Assembly: GCA_024516035.1 (NCBI GenBank)
Contig: JAMCCL010000084.1
Location: 30,772-94,771, forward strand
Source: Bactericera cockerelli
Taxonomy: Eukaryota; Arthropoda; Insecta; Hemiptera; Triozidae
Direction: 5' to 3'
Length of the DNA: 64,000 nt
Shown: positions 27,361 to 38,510 of the stretch, one piece after another
How the letters are laid out: each line of letters starts with the position of its first letter
Numbering within the stretch: the first letter of the stretch is position 1
Position numbers and translations under genes: made by a program
Notes under the pieces: generated by a model
Database searches by the model: none
The model's input: only the letters and a program-made list of their open reading frames with translations
What the model was told of the DNA's origin: nothing

Positions 27361-30091
27361 TTCTTTTTCTTTTTTTTTTTTAAAAATTTTAACGGTGATT
27401 TTGGGGGATAGTTGACCACAATTTTTAAAAGGGGGACTCAAAATTTTAAAAATTGATCTTTTCTTTTGAAAGAATCTTCGGTCTAAAAATATGGTGAAAA
27501 AATTTTCCCCGATTTTCCCTTTTCCCAAAAAAGGGGAAATCAAATTTTCCCCCCTGGTGATAAATTTTGGGAACAGACATTTAAAAAAAATCCCCAAAAC
27601 GTAATGAGAATTTAAAAATCTTTTGGGTTTTTTATGTCGCAACCCCCATCGGGGGTTTTAAAAATTTAAAAAAATTAAAAACCCAACGGGGTCCCCCCCC
27701 AAAATCCCCGGGAAAAATTGGGGGGGCCCAGGTAAAAAAAGGTTTAAGGGGTTAATGATCAGGAAGGCCCCCCATTATTTTTTTAATGTAAAAAAAAAGA
27801 TGTTCTTAATTTTTTTTGGGTTTTTTTAACAATTTTTAAAAAAACGGCGCTTGCGGTTATTTGGGCCCCCCCGGCCCCCGAATGCAGTGTTTTTCCCCCA
27901 AAAAAAATTTTATGGTTCGTCTGGTTTTATAAAAATTAATTTTTAAAATTTCAAGTTTTGGGGTTTTTTTTTTGGATATCCTTTACAGAAAAACCCACCC
28001 GACGCACGGACCAAAAAGGGGGAAAACAATTTTTTGGTATTCTGAGGTTGATTCATAGAAATGTGAAAAACGGGTAGGTCAAATTTTGACGAATACAATC
28101 CCTTTTTAAATTAGGAAAAGGGAAAAGGGGAAAAATCTTGGGGGTTTGCCCCCCTCCTTCAAAAATCTTTTTTTTTTTTGCTTTCCCCTTTTTTGGGGCC
28201 CTTTAAGCCGTTTCTCTCGTTCTTTACATTAATTTCACTTGTTTTTTTTTTATCTTTTACCTGTTTTCTATTTTCCGCTTTTTTGCCAATTTAAAAATTA
28301 TCCCCGAAAATTTTGGGTTTTTCCCTTAAGTAGGTAAAAATGTTTTTAAAACAGGTTTAAAGGATTTTATGTTTGTACATTTTTATAATCTTGTAGGGTT
28401 TTCGTTTTTTAAATTTTTTCCCCAATTTTTTTTTTTTTTTTTCTTTTAACAAAATTATAATGTATTGTTATTATGTAGGCCTTTCGTTCGCCTGTTTTTT
28501 GGTTTTTAAGGGGTTTTAAATTTTGGGGCCCCGAAAAAAAAAAGAATTTCTGTCTGAAATTTTTCCTTTGGTATTTTGTTGGGACCCCACCCTTTAGTAT
28601 ACCAACTGAGAAAACCAAGTAAAAAATTTTTAATTTTTTGTTGTTTTGTGTTGGTATTAAATTTTGGATTTGGGTTTTAAAAAATTTTTGTATCAAAAAT
28701 TTTCCCAAAAAGGGAAAAAAAAAAAAAAAAAAAAATATTTGAAACAACCCCAAGCCTTGGAATTGGGAAAAGCAGGGGCTGAAGCCAAGGCCCCGGGTTT
28801 TGGGGTTTCTATATGTGTAGAAAGGGGAATTTTGAAGAGTTAAAAATAAATTTTACCCCCCATTCATTTTTAAAAGGGGAACCCCCGACGGGAAAAAAAA
28901 CTTAACTTGCGAAAAATATCCCCTTTTTACTAAACCCGGGAAACCCCATCGAATTATTAAATCAATCAACCTGTGTTCAAAATTAACAAAAATTTTTTCC
29001 AAAATGTGTATTAAAAATCTGCCCCAAAAAATAGAAATGGTTTTCACCCCTCCCCTGCAAAGGCAATCGTATTTTTCACAACGTAGAAAACCCCGTTTTT
29101 TGGAAAAATATCCCCTAAAAAAATAGATTGCTCTTTTTTTTTTTTTTTATTTTTTGTAGTACTTTACACACCCCAAAAATTAAACATTTTGACTGCAATA
29201 ACTCCCCCGTGCAATAAGACAAGTGTATTTTGGATTTATGAAGGGAAAAAGTAAAAAATAAAAAAAAGGATAAGAAAAGGTTGAAAAGCTGGACCTTCAC
29301 AAAAGAAAACAAGGGGAATTTTTTTTCCCCCGTTGCCTGTAAAAAATACAGGGAACCAAAAAAAACCCATTTTATTAATCCCCAAAAAAGGGCATTTAAA
29401 ACCCGAGAGGAAATTGCTCAAGTTTCTGAGAAAATTGGGCTTGGTTCCCCAAAGGGGAAAAAAATTTTTATTTTTTAAAAAAAAAAATAAGGAAATGAAA
29501 AAATTACAAAGTTTTCTGATTCGAAAATTTTGGGGGTTTTCCCCAAGTGGGTTTTTGTGTTTAAAAAAGGTTGTCTAAAAGAAAAAAATTTGTATTAGGC
29601 AGGTGAGTAAATTTTACCACACAAAAAAAAAAAAAAAAAAAAGATGTAAATCGTAAATTTGGACAAATCTTGAAGGATGAATTTTAGGAAGATTTTTGTT
29701 TCCGGGTATATCTAAGCCGAAAGAAAAATTTTTTTGGAAAAAGGGAAAATTAGTTGTTCCCCAAAAATTTTTTGCGTTCATTTGGGGGGAAAAACTCGTG
29801 ACGCCAAAAAAAAAAAAATTTTCTGTCCTTTCTGGCGCAAAAAAAGCAAAAAAAATGATTTTTTGGTGGGGTTTTTTATTTTTTTTTACCATGTGTATTT
29901 AGCTGTTTTAAAGAATCTGCGTTTTCCCCAACCCCAAAAAATTCAGGCAAAAAAATTGGGGATTTTTTTTTTTTCACTACTCCGAAACTATGAATTTTTC
30001 GACGCATTGTTTCCCAAGGGGTTTCTCGGTGTTGTTGGGAACAGGACAAAGGTAGTTTTTCCGGAACCCTACCCTTTGCCGGGGCATCGAT

Positions 30092-30165
30092 TTTTCTCAG
30101 TGGTTAAGCCCTTGATTGCCCGGGGAAAAAGGGCCCCGGGGTTGGGGCCCCCGGCCCCCCCGAAA
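30092..30165 (+). repeat. Smeared tRNA-SINE head (family C-like)
   Basis: 'tctcagtggttaagcccttgattgcccgggg' matches the start of the family C SINE (gctcagtggttaagcactcgcttggcc) in clean sequence at 37.5 kb, read on its own strand. Confidence 0.45.
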
Positions 30166-30449
30166 TTGTAATTTTAATTTAAAAATTGTTTGTGGGTACC
30201 TTCCGGGGCGCTGTGTTTGGGGCCCCCACCCCAAAGGGAAGTTTGTGTCATTCTCGCCCCCAAGGGGGGGCTACAAAAAAGGGTGGCTTTTAACACAGAC
30301 CACAAGCGTTTTCAGTTTCTCCCCTTTTGGTACGAAAAAAAAAAAGGTGTGAAAACCCTATGTTTTAAAAAAAAAAAGCCCCGACCATGGGGGCTTTGGG
30401 GAAAAGGCCCCTTTTTTTTCTGTTTTCCCTCTCTTTTTAAAAAATTTTG

Positions 30450-30768
30450 AAATTGGCCCCTGCAAGGGGTTAAGGGTTTGGGGGTTTTTTTAGTCGCCTC
30501 GTGTGACAAGGCCCCCTGCAAGGTGGTTAAGGGTTTTGGGTTTGTTATCGCCTCGTGTGACAAGGAGCGCAAGGTGGTTTTCCCCCCCTTGTCGCCTGTG
30601 GACAAGGAGTAGCAAGGGGTTAAAAGGGTTGGTTCCTTTTGTCCCTGTGTGACAAGGGGGCCGTACAAGGTGGTTTAAGGGTTTTGGTTCCGTTTGTCGC
30701 CTTTTTGGGGACAAGGCCAGCTGCAAGGTGGTTAAGGGGGGTTGGTTCCCCTTAGTGCCCAGCGGACC
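30450..30768. repeat. G-rich minisatellite, about 5-6 units of 42-59 bp
   Basis: The phrase 'tgtgacaagg...gcaaggtggttaagggtt' recurs, with 'gacaagg' near 30,505, 30,559, 30,601, 30,651 and 30,710. Each unit contains a TCGCCTnGTG-type segment, ACAAGG, GCAAGGTGGTTAAGGGTTtgGGTTCC. Unit length varies partly because homopolymers are stretched here. The open frame on the minus strand with a repeating 'KPLNHL' phrase is a translation of this array. Confidence 0.8.
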
Positions 30769-31999
30769 GGGGGGGGGGGGGAAGTTGGGGGGGTTTGCTT
30801 TTCCCCCTACACCCCCCGGGTACACATTACAATTTCTTTTAAAAACCAAAAAAATTTTTTTAAATATTGGGTATAAAAAAAATTAAAAAAAAAAACAAAC
30901 GAGGGGAAAAAAAAAAACCCCAAGTAACCTCAAGGGGTTGTGTAAAAATAGGTGTTGTGTTTTTTGGGCATGTTGTATTTTTTTGATAAAAATCTTTTAA
31001 AAAAATCCGCCCGCTAATCCCTAGCCCCCGTTTGTATATTAAAAATTTGGATTTTTTTTTTTACATTCTGGGAAAATTTCATTGTTGTATTTGTACCCCC
31101 CCGAAAAAAGGGGATAAAAGTTTTTCATTATCTTTTTTTTTTTTTTGTTTTTAAAAATTATCTTTTTTTGGGGCAAATTGTCAAAAAAAATAAAGTTTTT
31201 TTTTGGGGAGGGCGATGCTTCTCTTGTACACTTTTTTTTTTTTTTGGGTTTTTAAGTCGCTTTCATATAGAGGGGGGTTTTCCACCCCTTTGGGGGAAAC
31301 CCAAACTACCCACCGGGTTGGGGGCCCGGTCCACATCCGGGGGGCTTACCCCCTTAGCCCTCCCCCGAACTTTGGTGTTAATACAGAAGAGTTCTTCAAA
31401 GCGTTTTTGACGCGCGCGTGGCTAATGTGCACTTTAGTTTAGGTTGATTTGCTGGCAAACAATCAAAATTTTCCCCTTTACCAAACCCCGAAGATGTATT
31501 GAAACAAGGGGGACTTCGGATCTTTTGAGATGCTGAGGAAAAAAAGCAAAAATTCTACTAAATAGAAAAATGGCTCAAAAAAAAAAAAAATTCCAAAAAA
31601 TTTTATTTTTTTAAAAAAAGGTTTATGTGAAAAGTTAAAATAACAAAAAAGGAAAAAAAGAAAAAAATTTATTTTAAAAAAATACACAATTGGCTCAAAT
31701 TTTAAAATTTTTATTTCAATTGATAAAAAAAAAAATTTTATTAGATACCCAATTGTTGAAAGTTTTTTAAACCCCTTTTTTTGAATTTGTTTGTTATTAA
31801 AAAAAAAATTTAGAGAAGCAGTTTTTGCTTTTCTTCGTTTTAAAAAAACAAAAAAAACTGGGGGTAAATAGTATTCACTAAATTTTTTCTTGAACACAAA
31901 ACTTTATTTAATTGAGAGGAAAACAGAGAAGTGGGGTTTATAAATTAAATCTTGGACCCCCCCGGGCCCTTTTGCTAAAAACTGACAGAACTTTCCCCC

Positions 32000-33370
32000 C
32001 CCCCACCCCCGCACCCTGGCCCCCCCTTCAGAAAAAGTTAAGCGAATCCAGCGAGGTTAAAAATTGGAGGGGGGACCCTTCAAATTTTTTTCCCCCGTGA
32101 CGTGGCTTTTCCCCGGGCCCCCCCTCAGGCGGGGAGGAATGTGATAGCAGGTTTTAAAAATATTATACTTAAAAACCCAAAAAAAACAAAACCTATTTTT
32201 GCCCCCTTTAAAAACCTTTTGCATCTGCAAAATATTTTCAACACGTAAGGGGGGGGACGAGGCATCCCCCTCACATGCAAATTAAAAATAATAAAATACC
32301 GGGGGAATTGGCCATTGAATATTTTAGTAACGGGGTCAAAAAACCCTACCAAATTATTCTTTTTTAAAAAGAAAATAAAAAAAGGGGGGAAAACTTAAAA
32401 CAAAAACCCTTTGTTGTCATCTCAGACATGACTTTGACCTTATGTGGGGGTTTTTGTACTTTTGTCATGAAAAGACATGCCACAACCTTTTTGGGGCCCC
32501 GAACTTTTTTTGCGACGATTTTAGGAGGTTTCTTGTTTGTCATCTCCCCCCATTTTCGATGAAAAGGGGTTAATAGGTTGGCTAAGAAAGGGCCCCCCTC
32601 CAAAAAACAAACTCAACTATCAAACCAATCCGAACCCCCAAGTGGGAAAAAAGCAAAGTGAAAAAAAAAGAACATTTCAAGGAAAATTGGAATATTTTTA
32701 AAAGAAAATTTTGGAAAGTTTTTAAGGTAATTTGGGGAACTTTTTTTAAGGCCTTGGAAAAAATTTTAAGGGAAATTAAAAATTTTTTTAAAGAGTTGGC
32801 AAAATTTTGGGCCAGAGCAATTAAAACAATCACATTCCAGCATAAAACGGAGAAAAACCCTGAGGGAAAAAGATCCTTTTTCCTCAACCAAATCAACCCT
32901 TCAAAAAAACCATTGTCTTTTTTTTTATTTAGAATACCACAAAAATTTTGGGCCTTAACGTTGACGCCCACTATAATCTAATAAAAGAAAAAATAGTACA
33001 TTTTAATGTTTTAAAAATTTTTATTGTAATTAATTTTTACGAGGCTTTTATTTAAATAAATAAAACATACCTGAAAAAACAACGTATTATTAAGTTTTTA
33101 TTATTTACAAACTTTTTGGATAATTTTGGTTTCTTTTTAAATTTTTCTTTTCCCCCGAAAAAAAACCTGAAACCCAGAAGTTCATTTCACATTTTTCCTG
33201 TAATATTTTAAACACAAAATATATGTGCAAATTAGATAAAATAAAAGAAGAAAAAAATACAAACGGGATGAAAAATAAAATGACAAGAGTACCTAATAAA
33301 GAAAGGAGAAAAATTGTAATAAATTTGAAGAAACCAATAATAAAGCGAAAGAAAAAAAATTAATAACGGG
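32000..33370. other. Transition zone, no gene seen
   Basis: Homopolymers are still mildly stretched to about 33 kb. AT-rich sequence with no splice-bounded coding frame or recognisable repeat head. I see nothing else here. Confidence 0.5.
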
Positions 33371-33500
33371 TCAAAATGGCGGAAAACGCAAAGGAGGGAG
33401 TTGAGAATTCCCATGGAAATAAGAGAGGAGGTTGGAACAGCGCATGTGCAAGCGCTCGGAAAATGAAAAACGTTTTCCCTGTGACGTTTTAAAAAACCTC
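33366..33500 (+). promoter_or_regulatory. Promoter-like cluster (YY1/Pho-, NRF1-, CRE-like words)
   Basis: Within about 120 bp the plus strand has 'caaaATGGCGG' (the YY1/Pho core, AANATGGCG), 'gcgcatgtgcaagcgc' near 33,440 (resembles the palindromic NRF1-type TGCGCATGCGCA) and 'tgacgtttt' at 33,482 (CRE-like). It is locally richer in CpG than its surroundings. These word matches are short and could be chance; the clustering is the only argument. Confidence 0.3.
33376..33492 (+). CDS. Small ATG-led ORF or first-exon candidate, 38 aa, unknown
   Basis: ATG at 33,376 in a strong initiation context (CAAAATGG) opens a 38-codon frame that ends in TAA. The peptide begins MAENAKEGVENSHGNKRG and is polar and charged, unlike the Phe/Lys noise frames to its left. 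No clear GT donor interrupts it; GAG|GTTGGA inside the frame is a weak one. The ATGGCGG start overlaps a YY1/Pho-like word, as is common at metazoan first exons. I do not recognise the peptide. It may be a true first exon, a small protein or chance. Residual homopolymer errors in this zone could also have cut the frame. Confidence 0.25.
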   Translation: MAENAKEGVENSHGNKRGGWNSACASARKMKNVFPVTF

Positions 33501-33904
33501 CCCCGAAAAGAAAAATTAAAAGGGAAAAAGGAAAATCTACCCTCAAACTCGGGCTCTCTTCCTCTGTTAACAAATCTCTGATAACAATAGCTCAGGGGAA
33601 GGGTTTGCTTCCTACTTTTTTTAAACGAATTTTAAATAATAAACGCGCCCACATCGTACATTTTAGAGAAAAACACCCGGGCTCATAATTCAAATTTTTT
33701 AAAAACTCGACCTTGTCCGTTAATTTTTAACCCCACACAACCTTTTTGATTTTTTTAATCTGGTAAAATAATTGAAACTTCCGTTAGTTTTTTAATTTAA
33801 CGATTTCTTTTTTCGTCTGAACTTTTGAATCTTCTTGTAATTTTGTTCTGTCCTCTTCAACTACATTTTTGTAATTATTTATAGTGAATAAAACCACCTT
33901 AGTA

Positions 33905-33990
33905 ACTGCAAACGATAAGGCGAACGGACTCACTATTCTGGAGTCCATAGTTTCGAGTCCCAAGCACGTTAATATTTAAGTTTCGGTTTT
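33905..33990 (+). repeat. tRNA-derived SINE, family A (short copy)
   Basis: 'gataaggcgaacggactcactattctggagtccatagtttcgagtccc' holds the anticodon-arm region and a box B (TTTCGAGTCCC). It aligns with the four other family A copies in this window. The 3' body is mostly missing or diverged. Confidence 0.65.
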
Positions 33991-34101
33991 TTGAGTATCT
34001 TTTTCAGGGCTCTTTTTTATAATAAAAGTATTTTAACAAAAATATTACTATAAGTTTTTCTTCTTCCCCATTTTGAATGCAATGAACTTTCAAACCGAAA
34101 A

Positions 34102-34229
34102 TCAGTCGCTTGATCGATAAGGCGGCGGACTTGTAACCTGGAGGCGCGGTGGTTTTAAGTCCCGGTTTCAGCGTAGATTTATTAAAGCGAGTTTGAATAG
34201 TTTGTGATATCGCGAAAGAGATTAACACA
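34102..34229 (+). repeat. tRNA-derived SINE, family A
   Basis: Head 'cgataaggcggcggacttgtaacctggagg', box B 'ggttttaagtccc', then a shared 3' body 'ggtttcagcgtagattta...gcgagttt...gtgatatcgcgaaagagattaacac'. The minus-strand copy at 63,733-63,862 has the same body, which defines the family. It lies about 110 bp from another family A copy in the same orientation. Confidence 0.8.
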
Positions 34230-34904
34230 AAAATTTTTTTAACTGTTTTAAAAACTTTGAAATCTTGTTAAAAAATTGAAACCGAGTATATGTTTCACCT
34301 GAGCAGAGCTTTGTCCCACTAGAAAATCTCTACTACGAGGCCCCCCCGGGACTTAAAACATGCTCAGTATACCCTGGACAGCTGAGTGTTACACGTTCTA
34401 TAATGCAGGTACCTTCGCCCTTTGCTATTCATTTGATTCATAAAACACATTTTTTTCTTACATGAAAAGTAGATAAATTTACAAAGAGTTTTTTTTTTTT
34501 TTTACAACAAATAATTTTCATTTTTAAGACAAAATTCTGTTTTTCTTTTTAAAAGTTCTAACACAGAAGGTCCCCTTTTTATCTAACGTGGATAAGGGAA
34601 AATTTACACTGATATCAATGTTTATTGATTAGAAGGTAAGTTTGAATAAAGTTTACAAACAGGGATTTCTATTTTAATATTTTTAAAATTTTATAGACTT
34701 TAAAAAAGAAGGTGTTTTTCTTTTACTAGACACAGATACATTAGAGAAGGGGCCCATTTTTCGTACATAAAAAGTTTACAAAAAAAATGACCTGTTTTTC
34801 TTAGACAAAAATTATTTTAGATTCAATTAAATTTTAAATGATTTAATTCAATTTATGATTCAATTTTACAAACAGAGATTTTGGGAATTTAAATAGAAAT
34901 TTTG

Positions 34905-35177
34905 GGAAATCTTACTCAAATTTAAGTAGATTAGTAATAAAATTCTTACTAAAAGTTTACTAACTGGAGATTAGTAATTCTTACTCAAGTTTAACAAACG
35001 GGAGATTAGAAATTCTTACTCAATGTTTTACAAACAGTACTTAAGTAATTCTTACTCAAAGTTTACAAACAAGAGTTTAGAAAATTCTTACTCAAATTTA
35101 CAAACAGTAGTTAAGTAATTCCTTACTCAAATTTACAAACAGATTTTTAGTAATTCTTACTCAAAGTTTACAAACAG
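34905..35177. repeat. AT-rich minisatellite, about 8 units of about 35 bp
   Basis: The phrase 'attcttactcaaagtttac' followed by 'aaacag..gttaagta' recurs at about 34-36-bp spacing (CTTACT at 34,911, 34,945, 34,980, 35,015, 35,051, 35,087, 35,122 and 35,156). Units are about 80% alike by eye. Confidence 0.85.
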
Positions 35178-35179
35178 AA

Positions 35180-36885
35180 TGCCCATTTTCTTCAAATGGA
35201 TCTTACAATCAAAAAATCTGTTTCTCCTGCATAAACATTTTTTTTAATTAACAATGAGGATCTTTTTTTTAATAAACAATTAAAAAACCTACCCCAAGGG
35301 AAAGTTCAGATAGCTTTGAATCTGGGTAATTTCAATCAATTTTGTAAATCTGGACTAACAGTATTGATGAAAAGAAAATATTTTACAATACAAATACATT
35401 CTCATTTGATCACTAAGATTTAAATTGAATTAAAAAATGGGAGCTCATCTCTAGATATGTACATTTATGTTTTGTGAAATTAACGGGGCTGGTTTGAAAA
35501 TTTTTCATCTTCTTCTTAATTGAATCAAGTTATAAATATTAATTTTAAGCAATACATAGCAAAAAGTACTTACATCCCCAAAATTTTATAGCAATTTTTT
35601 AAACAGACGGAATGTCCTTTCTCGTCTCTACATACATTTATGTTTTTGAATTCCAACGGTTTGAAAATATTTAACCCATTTTTCTTGCATTGAAGCAATT
35701 AATAAATTAATTTTACAAATATTTATTTTGAAAAAAAAATCACTTTATTAGAACTATTTTTTCTTCTTCAATATTGTTTCTATGTAAAAGTCTTACTCAT
35801 ACATCAGAAAGTCTCTGAAAATTTTATGATACCTTAAGTACCTTCTAAAATATTATAGCCCGTAAAAAAAAAAGTAGCTAATGAAAAAAAAAAACTTTTA
35901 CTAAAAACTTCATGTACATCATGTCAAATGACCTAACCATATTATCATAGTGCTTCAGATTTGATGATTTGAACCAAAAACTTCACCAAAGATATAAAAA
36001 TTCAAAATCATCCATTTAAAATTCGAAGAAGGTATTAAAAAAAACTGCAGACCAAACAACATAAGCTCCATTTTTTGAAGTAAGGTATTTTTTTAATTCA
36101 AATAAAGATAAATCAAATTAGATTAGATATACATTATGATATAATGAAAAATTTTGTGAACCTGTAATCAAATTTACAAATAAAATTGTAATTATCAATG
36201 AAATCCAATTAAAAAGAAAATATAAAATAAATAATTAAAAAAGACACCAAAAATATTAGCTAAACAAAAATCACGATTAAAATCATTCAATTTTTAAACT
36301 ATTTGAATTTAAATTTAATCAATTTGTAAGACACATAGGACAAAAACGATCATAATATTAAATTTCCGATTTCTAATTTTGAAATTTCTCAGAAGTAGTA
36401 ATAATTAAAAGACATCATATCCGAATTTGTTTTTTTTCAATGAAAATATGAACCAAATAAGTTATCCAAACCAAAATAGGAAATTAAAACAAAACCAACT
36501 TTGAACTGAATTAAACGATTTATAAATTAAATCAAACAAAAAGCATACAATTTAAAATTTAGGAAAAACTATGAATTTACGAAAGTTATTTCTACCAATG
36601 AAATATATGATCCAATAAAAGACAATTCATTTCAAAATTTAAAGTAATTTCTGAAACAATACCAACCAAACAATGATTTAAAACATAAAACTTTTCGCAC
36701 CTCAAAAAAAAAAAAAAATCAAATAAAAATCAATTTTCTGAAATAACTCGAAAACGAGAAAAAATAAAGTCGTACAAAACAAGAATGACCTAGGAAACTT
36801 GTCCGGGGGACCTTCAAAGAGACTTTTCGCGTGGCCGAATTCCCCACGTGAGGTCAAATTCCGCCCCTAGGCAGATTTTCGCCCC
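35180..36885. other. AT-rich non-coding DNA
   Basis: Very AT-rich, without long frames, SINE boxes or tandem arrays that I can see. It lies directly upstream of the spliced exon at 36,890, so it may be intron or 5' flank of that gene. The base composition changes sharply to GC-rich at about 36,790. Confidence 0.5.
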
Positions 36886-36889
36886 ACAG

Positions 36890-37053
36890 GGACCCGCGCC
36901 CTGAGACTTTTCAGCATGATTTTTACTCCCTGACAGATGATGACGGGCAAAGTCCCCTGCCTATATCCACCCCCGGCTCTGTTCCCCCCCAGCCGCTACT
37001 CCCCCACCTACAGGACCCGTCCGATTCCAATGGAGGTGCACACCAACCCCCCG
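36890..37053 (+). CDS. Internal coding exon of an unidentified gene, Pro/Ser/Asp-rich
   Basis: An acceptor 'attttcgccccacag|G' at 36,889/36,890 and a consensus donor 'CCG|GTAAGT' at 37,053/37,054 bound an open frame. It starts with one split base and reads DPRPETFQHDFYSLTDDDG, then a Pro/Ser-rich stretch (SPLPISTPGSVPPQPLLP), then HLQDPSDSNGGAHQPP. It ends one base into the next codon. An alternative acceptor, 'gagacttttcag|C' at 36,914, would drop the first eight codons. The same frame has a stop (TGA) at about 36,849-36,851, so the exon cannot extend far left. The exon is GC-rich against an AT-rich background. Low-complexity Pro/Ser/Asp sequence of this kind is common in disordered parts of transcriptional regulators, but that is only a guess. 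I could not find its partner exons with confidence; the candidate at 38,511 is on the same strand. Confidence 0.65.
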
Positions 37054-37325
37054 GTAAGTTAATTTCTCACACTAATAATAATAAAATAAACCCACGGACC
37101 CCCCACGCTACCTGGATTATTAGACTAGCCCCGTTAACCACTTGACTATCAGTGCACAACCTTTCAGTGAGAGTAGAGGGACTTTTTTCTTAAAGATAAT
37201 TGTGCCCCGAAAAAGCTTTCGATCTACTTCGGACACTTTTCCACTTTAGGTTTTTGATAAATAGATAAACTCAGATTACTCAGGAATTGCATAACATAGC
37301 ATTTTAAAGTGTACCTAAAATATAT
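37054..37325. other. Downstream intron portion, no feature
   Basis: AT-rich with a short ATAATAATA run at 37,072. It follows the GTAAGT donor and so is probably intron of the plus-strand gene. Nothing else recognised. Confidence 0.4.
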
Positions 37326-37329
37326 CCCT

Positions 37330-37583
37330 TTTTTTTTCTTTTTTTAAAGACGAGTGGTTCACGCCGTTTTTATTTCGTAGCCCTGAACAGGAGCTTCTGT
37401 AGACACTTGTGGTCTGTGTTGCAGCTACGGGATGGGCACATCCCGTAGTAATGGCCTCCCCCTGATGGGCGAAAGTGACACAATACTTCCCAACTAGGTG
37501 GTGGTTCAACACGACGCACCGGTATCCCTTACAAATCCGCATGGCCAAGCGAGTGCTTAACCACTGAGCTAACGTGGCTCTTC
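37330..37583 (-). repeat. tRNA-derived SINE, family C (internally deleted)
   Basis: On the minus strand it starts 'gagccacgttagctcagtggttaagcactcgcttggccatgcgg' (box A TAGCTCAGTGG). The 3' body is shared with the copy at 43,965-44,556 (agcgtctacagtagctcc-type segment, ending near 'cactcgtctttaaaaa'). Compared with that copy, about 70 bp spanning box B are missing between 'ccatgcgga' and 'tttgtaagggata'. The frame with MAMRICKGYRC across it is not a gene. Confidence 0.8.
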
Positions 37584-37976
37584 AAAAGTTTTTTTAGGTT
37601 TAAAAAAATTTTGAAAAAACCCTTAACAAGTTTATTTTATTATTCAACGAATTCCAATCAAGTTTTATTACAAATAAGGTAAACAAAAAAGGGCGAACGA
37701 CCCAGCAGAGTAGCGTCTAAAAGGGGAAAACAAAAAAAAAACATTTATATTTTAAAATACAATTGTAAAAAAAAAAACAAAACTTGATCTAGGGCATGCA
37801 ATGCTTTACGGCATACGCTTTGCTTTTAGTGTTATTCAAATGAAATTTTTGTCTTAAAATTTTAAAGGGCCCTGTATTTTGCTGTCATTAATGATAAAAA
37901 ATCATAGTTGGGGAAAGATTGCCATAGACAATAACCCCGCCCTTTAGTTGGGGACAAATGGATATATTTTTAGAAG

Positions 37977-38255
37977 TCACCGTGGCAAGAATCACCGTGG
38001 CAGAGTGAGTTAGCGCCACTGGCCATTGCACCACGGGGGACCGGGTTCGATTCCCAGCGGGGTAGGATTTTTTTTCCGCTCTGTTCTTGGGTGTTTCGGG
38101 GTCCCACTCATACCTCGTGGGGAAAAAATGAGTAGCTGCTTTAAATGTGAGCAGCGACCAGTGGGGGAAAATTATAGGCAAAAATAAATTTTTAGGATAT
38201 AAAAGATTTGGAAAAGTCCTAAATTCTGCGCTACCCACAAAAAAATTGGGAAATA
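37977..38255 (+). repeat. tRNA-derived SINE, family B (full-length)
   Basis: Box A 'gtggcagagtgagttagcg', box B 'gggttcgattcccagc', then the family body 'ctctgttcttgggtgt.tcggggtcccactcatacctcgtgg...atgagtag', ending 'gcgctacccacaaaaa'. The opening 'caccgtggca' is doubled at 37,979-38,002. The same body is on the minus strand at 50,443-50,705 and 62,867-63,115. Confidence 0.85.
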
Positions 38256-38510
38256 ATAACACAAAGAAACACTTTTTATTTATTTATTTATTTTTTGCAT
38301 ATTTTTTTGTTTTTTTTTTTTTTCTGTTAATATTAATACTGTAAAATTTTTATTTTAATTTTTTAACATTATTTGATTGTATACCTATGAAAGTTTTTCT
38401 AATAGAGTTTCATGATAATAAAAAAAGTCACTACAAAATGGGGTGTTTTCAAATCATAAAATACTGAAAATTGGAGCTTTTCAAGCCACAAATTGACTTT
38501 GTCTCCAGCA

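Larger units (their letters stand above)
1..32000. other. Low-quality, homopolymer-stretched consensus
   Basis: Runs of 4-20 identical bases of all four kinds alternate almost without break (G blocks next to C blocks, A blocks next to T blocks). No natural isochore or satellite looks like this, and no codon structure, splice pair or protein motif survives. Open frames here translate into Phe/Lys/Pro/Gly strings on both strands and should not be annotated as genes. Scattered recognisable fragments (tRNA-SINE box motifs near 1,510, 11,600, 25,950 and 30,095) show that ordinary repeat-rich DNA lies under the noise. The right boundary is gradual, roughly 28-35 kb. That this is an assembly or base-calling fault is inference, but I consider it very likely. 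Confidence 0.9.

Noticed and set aside
30450..30768. Telomeric repeat
   Set aside because: TTAAGGGTT words occur, but the unit is 42-59 bp, not a 5-6-bp telomere unit, and it lies within a noisy internal region.
34905..35177. CRISPR-like array
   Set aside because: The whole ~35-bp unit repeats with no unique spacers. It is an AT-rich minisatellite in a eukaryotic context.
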